A DNA stretch of 40,568 nucleotides. Source: JBGSWL01 sp041752455. GTDB taxonomy: Bacteria; Pseudomonadota; Alphaproteobacteria; Rhizobiales; Rhizobiaceae. Each line of letters opens with the position of its first letter. Position 1 is the first letter of the stretch. The DNA is taken from assembly GCA_041752455.1 (NCBI GenBank), contig JBGSWL010000070.1, forward strand, positions 1-40,568, written 5' to 3'. Shown piece after piece: positions 28,883 through 37,525 of this stretch. Position numbers and translations under genes: made by a program. Under the pieces are notes generated by a model. It searched no databases. It had not been told where the DNA came from and worked only from the letters and a program-made list of their open reading frames with translations.

Positions 28883-30844
28883 TCAACTAGTTTGCCCATG
28901 CTCGCCGACCATCATCACGGTTCGGGCCGGGCAGGGCACATTGGCTTCAAGCGGCCCGTCCGCAATCAGATCACGCCACGCAAACCCGGCTCGCTGCGGC
29001 AGGGCAAAGACGATGTCCTCGTCGCCGCGGTTGATCAGCACGGCGAGACGCGCGCCTGTTGCATCATCCGGATGCAAAAGAACCATCGCAAGGCACCGGC
29101 CCTTTTCGGTCTCCCAGTCGGCTGCGGTCAGCGCATGACCCTGCGGTGTCAGCCATTCGACCTCGTCGCCTGAAAGAAATTCCGTGCGCGTCAGATGCGG
29201 CCAATCGCGCCGGATTTCGGCAAGGCGTGCGCTCAGCACCTCAAGATCGCCATCGCGCTTGTCCCAGTCAAACCAGCCTAGTTCATTGTCCTGGCAATAG
29301 GCATTGTTGTTGCCGCGCTGGCTGCGGCCGCTCTCGTCACCGGCGGTCAGCATGATCGTACCGCGCGAGGCAAACAGCAGCGTCAGGAGCGCGCGCAGGT
29401 CGCGATTGCGGGCGGAAAACACGGTCGCGTCACCGGTTTCACCCTCGACGCCGTGGTTCCAGGAATGGTTGTCGTTGTGACCGTCGCGATTGTTCTCGCC
29501 ATTGGCCTCGTTGTGCTTGTGCGCATGGGAAACAAGGTCGGCCAGCGTGAAGCCGTCATGCGCCGCGATGAAATTCACGCTGCGCGTCCGCGCACCGGCA
29601 AACAGATCGGACGAGCCCGCCAACGCTGTCGCCAGCGGGCCGAGCAGGTGGCCATCGCCGCGCCAGAACCGGCGAATGGTATCGCGGTAGCGGTCATTCC
29701 ATTCGAAAAAGGCATCGGGGAACTGGCCGAGCCTGTAGCCGCCGGGGCCGATATCCCATGGCTCGGCGATCAGCACGCGGTCTTTCAGGACAGGGTTTTG
29801 AAGGATCGCGCGGATTAGCGGTGCCTCCGGGGAAAAACCGTCGGCGGTGCGGCCAAGAACCGTGCCGAGATCAAAGCGAAAGCCATCAACGCCGCCCGCC
29901 AGAACGAAATGGGTGAGCGCATCGGTGATCAGCTGCACCATGAATGGATGCTGGCAATCCAGCGTGTTGCCGGTGCCGGTATCGTTGATCAGTTGGTGGT
30001 CAGCGTCATGCCGGAACGCCTGCAGGTTGCAAAGGCCGCGCAGCGACAGGGTCGGGCCGAGCCGGTCGCTTTCGCCGGTGTGGTTGAACACCAGATCGAG
30101 GATGACGCCGATCCCTTCGGCCCTGAGCGCCGCCGTGGCTTTTGCCAAGTCGGCAATTCCACCCGGCGCGAGCCGCGGATCAAGCGCCATCAGCGTCACC
30201 GGGTTGTAGCCCCAGGCATTGGTGAGCCCGAGCGGCGGCAGGTGGCGCTCGTCGATCCAGGCGGTGATCGGCATCAGCTCGACCGCATCGACGCCCAGCG
30301 CCTTCAGATGACCGATGACGGCCGGATGGGCGAGCGCTGCGAGCGTGCCGCGTTGTTCGTGCGGCACATCGGGATGCAGCATCGTGAAGGCGCGCACATT
30401 CAGTTCATAGATCAGTCCGCCTTCGGCAAACAGCCGGGGCTGAGCGGCGCGCGCCGGGGGAGCCGTCTCGACAACGGATTTCGGGACAAGCGGCGCGGTA
30501 TCGAAGCCGTGTCCTCGCGCAGCAGCCAGTGCAGCATGCCAGGCGAAAGGCCGGTCGATGCGGGTTGCAAACGGATCGGCCAGAAGCTTGGACGGATCGA
30601 ACCAATGCCCGTGCGCCGGGTCGTAGGCGCCATCCGCGCGGTAGCCGTAGCGCTGTCCGGTACCAATGCCGGGAACATGCGCTGACCAATGTCCGTGCGC
30701 ATCCCGTTGCATGGCGATCCGCGTTTCCCGGTCATGGGCGTCGAACAGGCAGAGATCGACCGCGGTCGCGTCGGGTGCGAAGACTGTAAACACCGTCGCG
30801 CCATCTTCGACGACAGCACCAAATGGCCCGGCAAGCATTGTCAC
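28883..30844 (-). CDS. glgX: Glycogen debranching enzyme
   Basis: 653 residues from a GTG at 30844 that overlaps the pgm stop by 4 bases (GTGA); an internal ATG at 30838 is the alternative. It is a GH13 isoamylase-type enzyme that removes short branches left by phosphorylase. The order is an N-terminal CBM48-like domain ('TVFTVFAPDATAVDLCLFDA'), 'YELNVRAFTMLHPDVP', the catalytic Asp region 'GVDGFRFDLGTVLGRT', the acid region 'VLIAEPWDIGPGGYRLGQFP', and the debranching signature 'NDNHSWNHGVEGETGD'. The length fits. It is last in the glg operon; its 3' end stops 12 bp from tRNA-Gly(TCC) with no terminator seen between. Confidence 0.96.
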   Translation of the reverse strand: MTMLAGPFGAVVEDGATVFTVFAPDATAVDLCLFDAHDRETRIAMQRDAHGHWSAHVPGIGTGQRYGYRADGAYDPAHGHWFDPSKLLADPFATRIDRPFAWHAALAAARGHGFDTAPLVPKSVVETAPPARAAQPRLFAEGGLIYELNVRAFTMLHPDVPHEQRGTLAALAHPAVIGHLKALGVDAVELMPITAWIDERHLPPLGLTNAWGYNPVTLMALDPRLAPGGIADLAKATAALRAEGIGVILDLVFNHTGESDRLGPTLSLRGLCNLQAFRHDADHQLINDTGTGNTLDCQHPFMVQLITDALTHFVLAGGVDGFRFDLGTVLGRTADGFSPEAPLIRAILQNPVLKDRVLIAEPWDIGPGGYRLGQFPDAFFEWNDRYRDTIRRFWRGDGHLLGPLATALAGSSDLFAGARTRSVNFIAAHDGFTLADLVSHAHKHNEANGENNRDGHNDNHSWNHGVEGETGDATVFSARNRDLRALLTLLFASRGTIMLTAGDESGRSQRGNNNAYCQDNELGWFDWDKRDGDLEVLSARLAEIRRDWPHLTRTEFLSGDEVEWLTPQGHALTAADWETEKGRCLAMVLLHPDDATGARLAVLINRGDEDIVFALPQRAGFAWRDLIADGPLEANVPCPARTVMMVGEHGQTS

Positions 30845-32469
30845 GTGATCACGGTCGGTTCCGTGCGCCCGGTCAGGGCGCGGATGCCGGCGATGGCGTC
30901 AGCCGCCTTGATCAGGTCTGCGAGCGCTTCCTGCGTCTCGATGCCATGGCGCGCGGCGTCAGGCTCATAGCGCTCGATATAGACACGCAGCGTCGCGCCC
31001 GATGTGCCGGTACCCGACAGCCGGAACACGACTCGCGAACCGCCTTCAAACAATATCCGCACGCCCTGATGCGCCGAAACCGAGCCATCGACCGGGTCAT
31101 GGTAGGAGAAGTCATCGGCTGCCGCGATGGTCATGCCTTCGAAAGTCTGGCCGGGCAGGGAGGGCAGCGCAGCGCGCAGCTTTTCAACCAGTTCGTTGGC
31201 GGCGGAGGTCGCAACGTCCTCATAGTCGTGGCGGGAATAGTAGTTCCGGCCATAATCGGCCCAATGCTGCTCGACGATCGCCTTCACCGGCTCGCGCCGC
31301 ACCGCCAGGATGTTGAGCCAGAGCAGGATCGCCCAAAGACCGTCCTTTTCGCGCACATGGTCCGAGCCAGTGCCGGCGCTTTCCTCGCCGCAGATCGTCA
31401 CCTTGCCGGCATCGAGCAGATTGCCGAAAAACTTCCAGCCGGTCGGCGTCTCGTAAAGCCCGATGCCAAGTTTCTCGGCAACGCGGTCTGCGGCGCCGCT
31501 TGTCGGCATCGAGCGGGCGATCCCCTTGATCCCGTCGCGGTAGCCGGGTGCCAGATGCGCGTTGGCGGCAAGCAGCGCCAGCGAGTCCGATGGCGTCACG
31601 AAGATGCCGGCGCCGAGGATCAGGTTGCGGTCGCCATCGCCATCCGATGCGGCGGCGAAATCCGGCGGCGTGTCGCCCATCACCGCATCATAAAGGTGCC
31701 GGGCATGCACAAGGTTCGGGTCCGGGTGGTGATGACCAAAATCCGGCAGCGGCGTTGCGTTCATGACCGTGCCGGACGGCGCGCCGAGCCGGTTTTCGAG
31801 GATTTCGACGCCATAGGGACCGGTGACCGCCGCCATGGCATCGAACATCATCGTGAAGCCGGATGAAAACAGGTCGCGGATCGCAGCAAAGTCGAACAAA
31901 TCTTCCATCAGGTCGGCATAATCAGCCACCGGATCGATCACCTCGACGATCATGGCGTGGACGTCGCTAATGCCGTCCCGGGACAGGTCGATGTCGTCGG
32001 CGGAAACCGTCAGGTAGCGGTCGATCACCTTCGAGCGCGCAAACATCGCTTCGGTCAGGTGCTCGGGTGCCGGGCCGCCATTGCCGGCGTTGTATTTGAT
32101 GCCAAAATCTTCCTGCGGCCCGCCGGGATTGTGGCTTGCCGACAGGATGATCCCGCCGAATGCGCCATGCTTGCGGATAACATGCGATGCGGCGGGCGTC
32201 GACAGGATGCCGCCGCGACCGACCAGCACCCGGCCAAAGCCGTTGGCAGCCGCCATGCGGATCGCCTTCTGGATGACGACATCGTTGTAGTACCGGCCGT
32301 CACCGCCGATCACCAGCGTCTGGCCGGCAAACCCGGTCAGGCTGTCGAAAATCGACTGGATGAAATTTTCCGCATAGTTGGGCTGGGCAAAAACCGGCAC
32401 CTTCTTGCGAAGACCGGATGTGCCCGGGCGCTGGTCGCCGAACGGCGTGGTTGCGATGGTGTCGATCAT
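30841..32469 (-). CDS. pgm: Alpha-D-phosphoglucomutase
   Basis: 542 residues from ATG 32469, sharing a base with the glgA stop (TGATG). It interconverts glucose-1-phosphate and glucose-6-phosphate, linking glycogen with glycolysis. The phospho-Ser is Ser112 in 'ILSASHNPGG'; the metal loop is 'AASDGDGDRNLIL'; the sugar-binding 'CGEESAGTGSDHVREKDG' and the phosphate-binding C-terminal 'RLSGTGTSGATLRVYIE' are present. This is the eukaryote-like, Agrobacterium-type Pgm of about 540 residues. Its position inside the glg operon fits. The product also feeds UDP-glucose formation for exopolysaccharide and beta-glucan, so its effects likely go beyond glycogen. Confidence 0.97.
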   Translation of the reverse strand: MIDTIATTPFGDQRPGTSGLRKKVPVFAQPNYAENFIQSIFDSLTGFAGQTLVIGGDGRYYNDVVIQKAIRMAAANGFGRVLVGRGGILSTPAASHVIRKHGAFGGIILSASHNPGGPQEDFGIKYNAGNGGPAPEHLTEAMFARSKVIDRYLTVSADDIDLSRDGISDVHAMIVEVIDPVADYADLMEDLFDFAAIRDLFSSGFTMMFDAMAAVTGPYGVEILENRLGAPSGTVMNATPLPDFGHHHPDPNLVHARHLYDAVMGDTPPDFAAASDGDGDRNLILGAGIFVTPSDSLALLAANAHLAPGYRDGIKGIARSMPTSGAADRVAEKLGIGLYETPTGWKFFGNLLDAGKVTICGEESAGTGSDHVREKDGLWAILLWLNILAVRREPVKAIVEQHWADYGRNYYSRHDYEDVATSAANELVEKLRAALPSLPGQTFEGMTIAAADDFSYHDPVDGSVSAHQGVRILFEGGSRVVFRLSGTGTSGATLRVYIERYEPDAARHGIETQEALADLIKAADAIAGIRALTGRTEPTVIT

Positions 32470-33914
32470 CAATCTTGTCCTTTGCCAACAAGCGAGGCGT
32501 AGAGGTCGAGATAGCGGCGCGCGCTCGCATCCCAGGAGACATCGGCGGCCATGCCGTTTTTCATGAGACGGCTCCAGGCGCGACCGTCGCGGTGCAGGGC
32601 GCCCGCCTTCTCCACCGCCTCGATGATCGTTTCGACCGACAGCGGCGCAATGTGAAATCCGGTCGCAACGCCCGCAGCAAGCGCGGCCATGTTGGCGTCG
32701 ATCACCGTATCAGCCAGTCCGCCGGTGCGCGCGACGATCGGCACGCAGCCATAGGCAAGGCCGCAGAGTTGCGTCAGGCCGCACGGTTCAAAGCGCGACG
32801 GCACCAGAACCGCATCGCATCCGCCTTGCATCAGGTGGGCGAGGGGTTCGTTGTAGCCGGTGCGAATGGCAACACGGCCGGGATGGCGAAGGCAAGCGGC
32901 CTCGAATGCCGCTTCCAGCGGCTGGTCGCCCGCGCCGAGGATTGCAAGGCTTGCGCCGGATGCGATGATCCGGTCGGTCGCCTCGGCAAGCAGATCCATG
33001 CCCTTCTGCCAGGTCAGGCGGCTGATCACCGCGATCAGCAGGCCCTTTCCGGGTGTCAATCCGAACTCTTCCGCCACCTTGTCGCGGTTGGTATTCCGCA
33101 ATTTCAGCGACTTCGCGTCGAAGGGTGATGCCAGCGCCGCGTCTGCTGCAGGGTTCCAGACCTTCGTGTCTATGCCGTTGACGATGCCGCTGACCCGGTC
33201 GCCGCGCGCATTGATCAAGCCATCCAGCCCCATGCCGAAGTCCGGCGTGCGGATTTCGCGGGCATAGGTCGGGCTCACTGTCGTGATCGCATCGGCCGCT
33301 TGCAAACCACCCTTCAGGAAACCGACCGCGCCGTAGTATTCGACACTATCGACTGACCACGCACTGGCCGGCAGACCGAGTTCACCGAACACCTTGGCGG
33401 CAAATTGTCCCTGGAAAGCGATGTTGTGGACGGTCAGCACGCCGGGCGGTGCGCTTCCATCCTCATGGCGCAGATAAGCCAGCGTCATCGCCGCCTGCCA
33501 GTCATGGCAGTGCACGATGTCGGGCTGATAACCGGCAATGGCACCGCGCGCCACCAGCGCCGCAGCCTTGGAAAAGACGGCAAAGCGGCGCCACGTGTCC
33601 GGGTATTCGATGCCGTTGTGATCGGTGTATGGCCCGCCGTCGCGCTCGAAAAGGCCCGGTGCCTTGACGATGAGCAGTGACAGGCCGTCCTTTTGCGCTT
33701 TCAGGATCGTCACTGACTGGCCGAGCACATCGGCCAGTTCGACGACCTTCTTGGCCTTCGGGCACTTGACGAGCACCCCGCCATAGCCCGGCACGATTGT
33801 CGTCGTCTCCACGCCATGGGCCGAGAGCGCACCGGGGAGTGCCCCGGTCACGTCTGCAAGCCCGCCGGTCTTGACCAGCGGATAGATTTCGGACGTGACC
33901 GCTAAGACCTTCAT
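32469..33914 (-). CDS. glgA: Glycogen synthase, ADP-glucose dependent
   Basis: 481 residues, a GT5 enzyme of standard length. The N-terminus MKVLAVTSEIYPLVKTGGLA carries the ADP-glucose-binding Lys15 in the KTGGL motif. Later come 'DIVHCHDWQAAMTLAYL', the second-domain 'AVISRLTWQKGMDLLAEA', and the C-terminal 'VPSRFEPCGLTQLCGLAYG' with the catalytic Glu region. The ribosome-binding site AGGAA (minus strand, about 33919-33923) falls in a small tandem duplication shared with the glgC end. The gene follows glgC after 22 bp. Confidence 0.98.
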   Translation of the reverse strand: MKVLAVTSEIYPLVKTGGLADVTGALPGALSAHGVETTTIVPGYGGVLVKCPKAKKVVELADVLGQSVTILKAQKDGLSLLIVKAPGLFERDGGPYTDHNGIEYPDTWRRFAVFSKAAALVARGAIAGYQPDIVHCHDWQAAMTLAYLRHEDGSAPPGVLTVHNIAFQGQFAAKVFGELGLPASAWSVDSVEYYGAVGFLKGGLQAADAITTVSPTYAREIRTPDFGMGLDGLINARGDRVSGIVNGIDTKVWNPAADAALASPFDAKSLKLRNTNRDKVAEEFGLTPGKGLLIAVISRLTWQKGMDLLAEATDRIIASGASLAILGAGDQPLEAAFEAACLRHPGRVAIRTGYNEPLAHLMQGGCDAVLVPSRFEPCGLTQLCGLAYGCVPIVARTGGLADTVIDANMAALAAGVATGFHIAPLSVETIIEAVEKAGALHRDGRAWSRLMKNGMAADVSWDASARRYLDLYASLVGKGQD

Positions 33915-33920
33915 GACATT

Positions 33921-33945
33921 CCTATTCGTAATCTGCCTATTCGTA
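33921..33945 (-). repeat. Tandem 10-bp repeat (15-bp period) between glgC and glgA
   Basis: TACGAATAGG occurs at 33945-33936 and again at 33930-33921 on the minus strand. The first copy holds the last two codons and the TAG stop of glgC. The second supplies the AGGAA ribosome-binding site of glgA. It is probably a small slip duplication that now serves translation of glgA. Confidence 0.8.
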
Positions 33946-35214
33946 TTTCAATCCGGCCTTGTCGAGCATGGCCTGGGTGATCAGGCAGACGCCGCTTTCC
34001 GACCGCCGGAAGCGGCTGGCGTCCAGTTCAGGATCTTCGCCGACGACCAGCCCCGCCGGTATCTTGACGCCGCGGTCGATCACCACTTTCGACAGGCGCG
34101 CATGGCGCCCGATCACGCTGTCCGGCAGGATGACGGCTTGGTCGACCGTCGAATAGGACCGGCACAGGACGCCGGTAAACACCAGCGAGCGATGCACGGC
34201 CGCGCCTGAAATGATGCAGTCGCCCGAAACGAGAGAAGAAATCGCGACGCCCCGGCGTCCATCCTCGTTGTGCACGAATTTTGCCGGCGGCTTGATCTCC
34301 GCATAAGTCCAGATCGGCCAGCTGCGGTCATAGAGGTCGAGCTCGGGCAGCACTTCCGTCAGATCGATGTTGGCCTGCCAATACGCATCGAGGGTCCCGA
34401 CATCGCGCCAATAGGCTTCCTTGACCGGGCTTTCCCGGACGCAGGATTGGGTGAACCGGTGCGCCACCGCTTTGCCGTTCTGGACAAGGTGCGGAATGAT
34501 GTCCTTGCCGAAATCACGGCTGGATCCCGGAGCAGCAGCGTCCCGTCGCAACTCCTCGACCAGGAACTTGGTGTTGAAGACATAAATGCCCATCGATGCC
34601 AAAGCCATGTCCGGATTGCCGGGCATGGCGGGCGGGTCGGCCGGCTTTTCGACAAAGGCGATGATCCGGTCCTTGTCGTCGACATGCATGACGCCAAAGC
34701 CGGACGCCTCCATGCGCGGAACTTCGAGGCATCCGACCGTCACATCCGCAGCATCGTTGACATGCTGCTGCAGCATCAGCTCGTAGTCCATCTTGTAGAC
34801 GTGGTCGCCAGCGAGGATGATGATGTACTCAGGCGCGTAGCTCTCGATGATGTCGATGTTCTGGTAGACGGCGTCCGCAGTGCCCTCGTACCACTGTGTC
34901 TCGGACACGCGCTGGCTGGCGGGGAGAATGTCGAAACTCTCGTTTCGCTCCGGCCGCAGGAAGTTCCAGCCATGCTGCATGTGGCGGATCAGCGAATGGG
35001 CCTTGTATTGGGTCGCAACCGCCATGCGGCGCACCCCGGAATTGAGCGCATTGGACAGTGCAAAGTCGATGATGCGGCTTTTGCCGCCGAAATAGACGGC
35101 CGGTTTGGCGCGCCGGTCGGTCAGTTCCATCAGCCGCGAGCCTCGCCCTCCCGCAAGGACATAGGCCATGGCATCGCGCGCAAGTGGGGCCGAGGCCCGC
35201 CGCTTTTCATTCAT
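33937..35214 (-). CDS. glgC: Glucose-1-phosphate adenylyltransferase (ADP-glucose pyrophosphorylase)
   Basis: 425 residues. I chose ATG 35214 (MNEKRRAS) because GGGAGGAG ends 6 bases before it; the ATG at 35220 touches the ribosome-binding site. It makes ADP-glucose from ATP and glucose-1-phosphate, the regulated step of glycogen synthesis. The nucleotide loop 'YVLAGGRGSRLMELTDRRAK' is followed by 'PAVYFGGKSRIIDFALSNAL', 'YIIILAGDHVYKMDYELML', the sugar-phosphate site 'FVEKPADPP', and a C-terminal left-handed beta-helix ('SLVSGDCIISGAAVHRSLVF'). Allosteric control by glycolytic intermediates is known for the family; it cannot be verified from this sequence. Confidence 0.98.
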   Translation of the reverse strand: MNEKRRASAPLARDAMAYVLAGGRGSRLMELTDRRAKPAVYFGGKSRIIDFALSNALNSGVRRMAVATQYKAHSLIRHMQHGWNFLRPERNESFDILPASQRVSETQWYEGTADAVYQNIDIIESYAPEYIIILAGDHVYKMDYELMLQQHVNDAADVTVGCLEVPRMEASGFGVMHVDDKDRIIAFVEKPADPPAMPGNPDMALASMGIYVFNTKFLVEELRRDAAAPGSSRDFGKDIIPHLVQNGKAVAHRFTQSCVRESPVKEAYWRDVGTLDAYWQANIDLTEVLPELDLYDRSWPIWTYAEIKPPAKFVHNEDGRRGVAISSLVSGDCIISGAAVHRSLVFTGVLCRSYSTVDQAVILPDSVIGRHARLSKVVIDRGVKIPAGLVVGEDPELDASRFRRSESGVCLITQAMLDKAGLKYE

Positions 35215-35263
35215 AGTCATCTCCTCCCGGTTTCAAGAACCTGACGCTCCTCCGGCGTCCGGT

Positions 35264-37462
35264 TCAACGGCAATACTCCAGCATGATCGTGGCAAGTGGC
35301 GGGAGGGTGAGGCTTGCGCGCCCGTCGCGCGCCTGAACCTGCCCGAAATTGCCCGTATTGGATCCGCCATAGGCGGCGGCATCCGAGTTGAAGATCTCGC
35401 GCCACGGCCCGTCATGGGGCAGGGGTACCTGATAGCCCTCCCGCGGTACCGGCGTGAAATTGGAAACGACGGCAATCGGCGCCTCCCCGGGTGCCTTGCG
35501 GAGCCAGGCGTAGACCGAGTTTTCCGCATCGTCAGCAATCAGCCATTCAAAGCCGTCGCCTTCGCAATCGCGCGCATGCAGCGCCGGCCGCGCCCGGTAA
35601 AGACCGTTGAGATCGCGCACGGCCGATCGGACGCCGCTGTGCGCCGGCGCGTCCAAAAGATCCCAATCGAGGGCGCGGTCTTCCGACCATTCGCGCCGCT
35701 GGGCAAATTCCTGCCCCATGAACAGCAGCTTCTTGCCGGGATACCCCCACATGAGGCCGTAGAACGCGCGCAGATTGGCAAACTTCTGCCAGTCGTCACC
35801 CGCCATCTTTGTTAAAAGCGAGCCCTTGCCGTGAACGACCTCGTCATGGCTGAGTGGCAGCACGAAGTTTTCCGAAAACGCATAGAGCAGTCCGAAAGTC
35901 AGGTCGTTGTGGTGGAACTTGCGATGGGCCGGTTCACGCGCCAGGTATTCCAGCGTGTCGTGCATGAACCCCATGTTCCACTTGAAGCCGAAGCCGAGCC
36001 CGCCGTCATGCACCGGCTTGGAAACACCCGGCCATGAGGTCGACTCTTCGGCGATCGTCACGATGCCCGCATGCGATCCGTAGACTTCACGGTTGGTCTC
36101 CTGCAGGAAGCGGACGGCATCGAGGTTCTCGCGGCCACCCTTTTCATTGGGGATCCATTCGCCGGCCTTTCGCGAATAATCGAGATACAGCATCGAGGCG
36201 ACGGCATCGACGCGCAGTCCGTCGACATGGAACCGCTCCGCCCAGTAAAGCGCGTTGCTGGTCAGGAAGTTGCGCACTTCCGTTCGACCGAAATTGTAGA
36301 TCGCGGTGTTCCAATCCGGATGGAAACCCTTGCGCGGGTCCGCATGCTCGTAGAGCGCGGTGCCGTCAAATTGCGCAAGGCCGTGGGCATCGGTCGGGAA
36401 GTGCGCCGGAACCCAGTCGATCAGCACGCAGAGCCCGGCGCGATGGGCGCCGTCGATGAAACGCGCCAGCCCTTGCGGCTCGCCGAACCGGGCCGATGGC
36501 GAGAACAGGCCGGTCGTCTGGTAGCCCCAGGACGGATCATAGGGATATTCGCTGATCGGCATGAACTCGATATGGGTAAAGCCCATGTCGACGCAGTAGG
36601 GGATCAACTGGTCGGCCAGTTCGTCCCACGACAGGAAGCCATCTGCGCCCCAGCCGCGCCGCCATGAACCGGCATGGACCTCATAAATGGAGATCGGGGC
36701 GCGGCGCGCATCCGTTGCCGACCAGTGTGCACGGTGTGCCGCATCTCCCCATTCGTGATCGAGCGGTTCGGCGACGATGGACGCGGTCTGCGGCCGCAGT
36801 TCCGAGCGGAAGGCAAACGGGTCGGCTTTCAACGGCAGCTTGGTGCCGTGCACGTCGAGCAGTTCGTATTTGTAGGTCGTGCCGGGGCCGATGCCGGGGA
36901 TGAAGGTCTCCCAGACACCGGAATCCTGCCGCAGGCGCATGACATTGCGCCGCCCGTCCCAGGCATTGAAATCACCGACGACCGACACCCGCCTCGCATT
37001 GGGTGCCCAGAGCGCAAAGTGGACGCCATCCTCGCCTTCATGGTGGATCGGATGGGCGCCTAGCTTGTCGAACAGCCGCAGATGCCGCCCTTCGCTGATG
37101 AAATAGTCATCGAACGGACCAAGCACCGGGCCGAAACTGTAGGGATCGGTGACGGTCCAAGTGGTGTTACCGTCGCGCGCGAGATAGCGCAGCGGTTGCC
37201 GCTCGGTGATGGCGAGTTTGCCTTCGAAAAAGCCGTCACCGGTGCGCTCGAGCGTTCCGGCCGGCGCGCCGGTCAGCGTGACAGCGTCGACGGTCTCGGC
37301 GCCGGGAAGGAAGCAGCGGGCAACCAGACCGGTTCCGGTTTGCTGGACACCAAGGACAGCATAGGGATCACGATGATTGCCGGAAAGAATGGCACCGACG
37401 TCGTCGGCAGGCAGCTTCCACGCCTCCGCCGCTTCCGTTCCGGGCATCCTCCCGCCGCTCAT
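35264..37462 (-). CDS. glgB: 1,4-alpha-glucan branching enzyme
   Basis: 732 residues from ATG 37462, with GGAGGG 8 bases before; an in-frame GTG at 37468 is too close to the ribosome-binding site. The GH13 enzyme forms alpha-1,6 branches. Two N-terminal CBM48-type domains are present ('DPYAVLGVQQTG' and 'VHFALWAPNARRVSVVGDFN'). The barrel motifs are 'VDWVPAHFPTDAHGLAQFDG', the nucleophile in 'VDGLRVDAVASMLYLDYSRK', the acid Glu in 'TIAEESTSWPGVSKP', and 'LPLSHDEVVHGKGSL'. The length matches the two-CBM (long) GlgB form. It lies 49 bp upstream of glgC. Confidence 0.98.
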   Translation of the reverse strand: MSGGRMPGTEAAEAWKLPADDVGAILSGNHRDPYAVLGVQQTGTGLVARCFLPGAETVDAVTLTGAPAGTLERTGDGFFEGKLAITERQPLRYLARDGNTTWTVTDPYSFGPVLGPFDDYFISEGRHLRLFDKLGAHPIHHEGEDGVHFALWAPNARRVSVVGDFNAWDGRRNVMRLRQDSGVWETFIPGIGPGTTYKYELLDVHGTKLPLKADPFAFRSELRPQTASIVAEPLDHEWGDAAHRAHWSATDARRAPISIYEVHAGSWRRGWGADGFLSWDELADQLIPYCVDMGFTHIEFMPISEYPYDPSWGYQTTGLFSPSARFGEPQGLARFIDGAHRAGLCVLIDWVPAHFPTDAHGLAQFDGTALYEHADPRKGFHPDWNTAIYNFGRTEVRNFLTSNALYWAERFHVDGLRVDAVASMLYLDYSRKAGEWIPNEKGGRENLDAVRFLQETNREVYGSHAGIVTIAEESTSWPGVSKPVHDGGLGFGFKWNMGFMHDTLEYLAREPAHRKFHHNDLTFGLLYAFSENFVLPLSHDEVVHGKGSLLTKMAGDDWQKFANLRAFYGLMWGYPGKKLLFMGQEFAQRREWSEDRALDWDLLDAPAHSGVRSAVRDLNGLYRARPALHARDCEGDGFEWLIADDAENSVYAWLRKAPGEAPIAVVSNFTPVPREGYQVPLPHDGPWREIFNSDAAAYGGSNTGNFGQVQARDGRASLTLPPLATIMLEYCR

Positions 37463-37525
37463 CGTCACATCCCTCCGGTCATGTCCTCGGTCTTGTCGAT
37501 GGTCGCTGCCCGATGTCTCCCGCCA

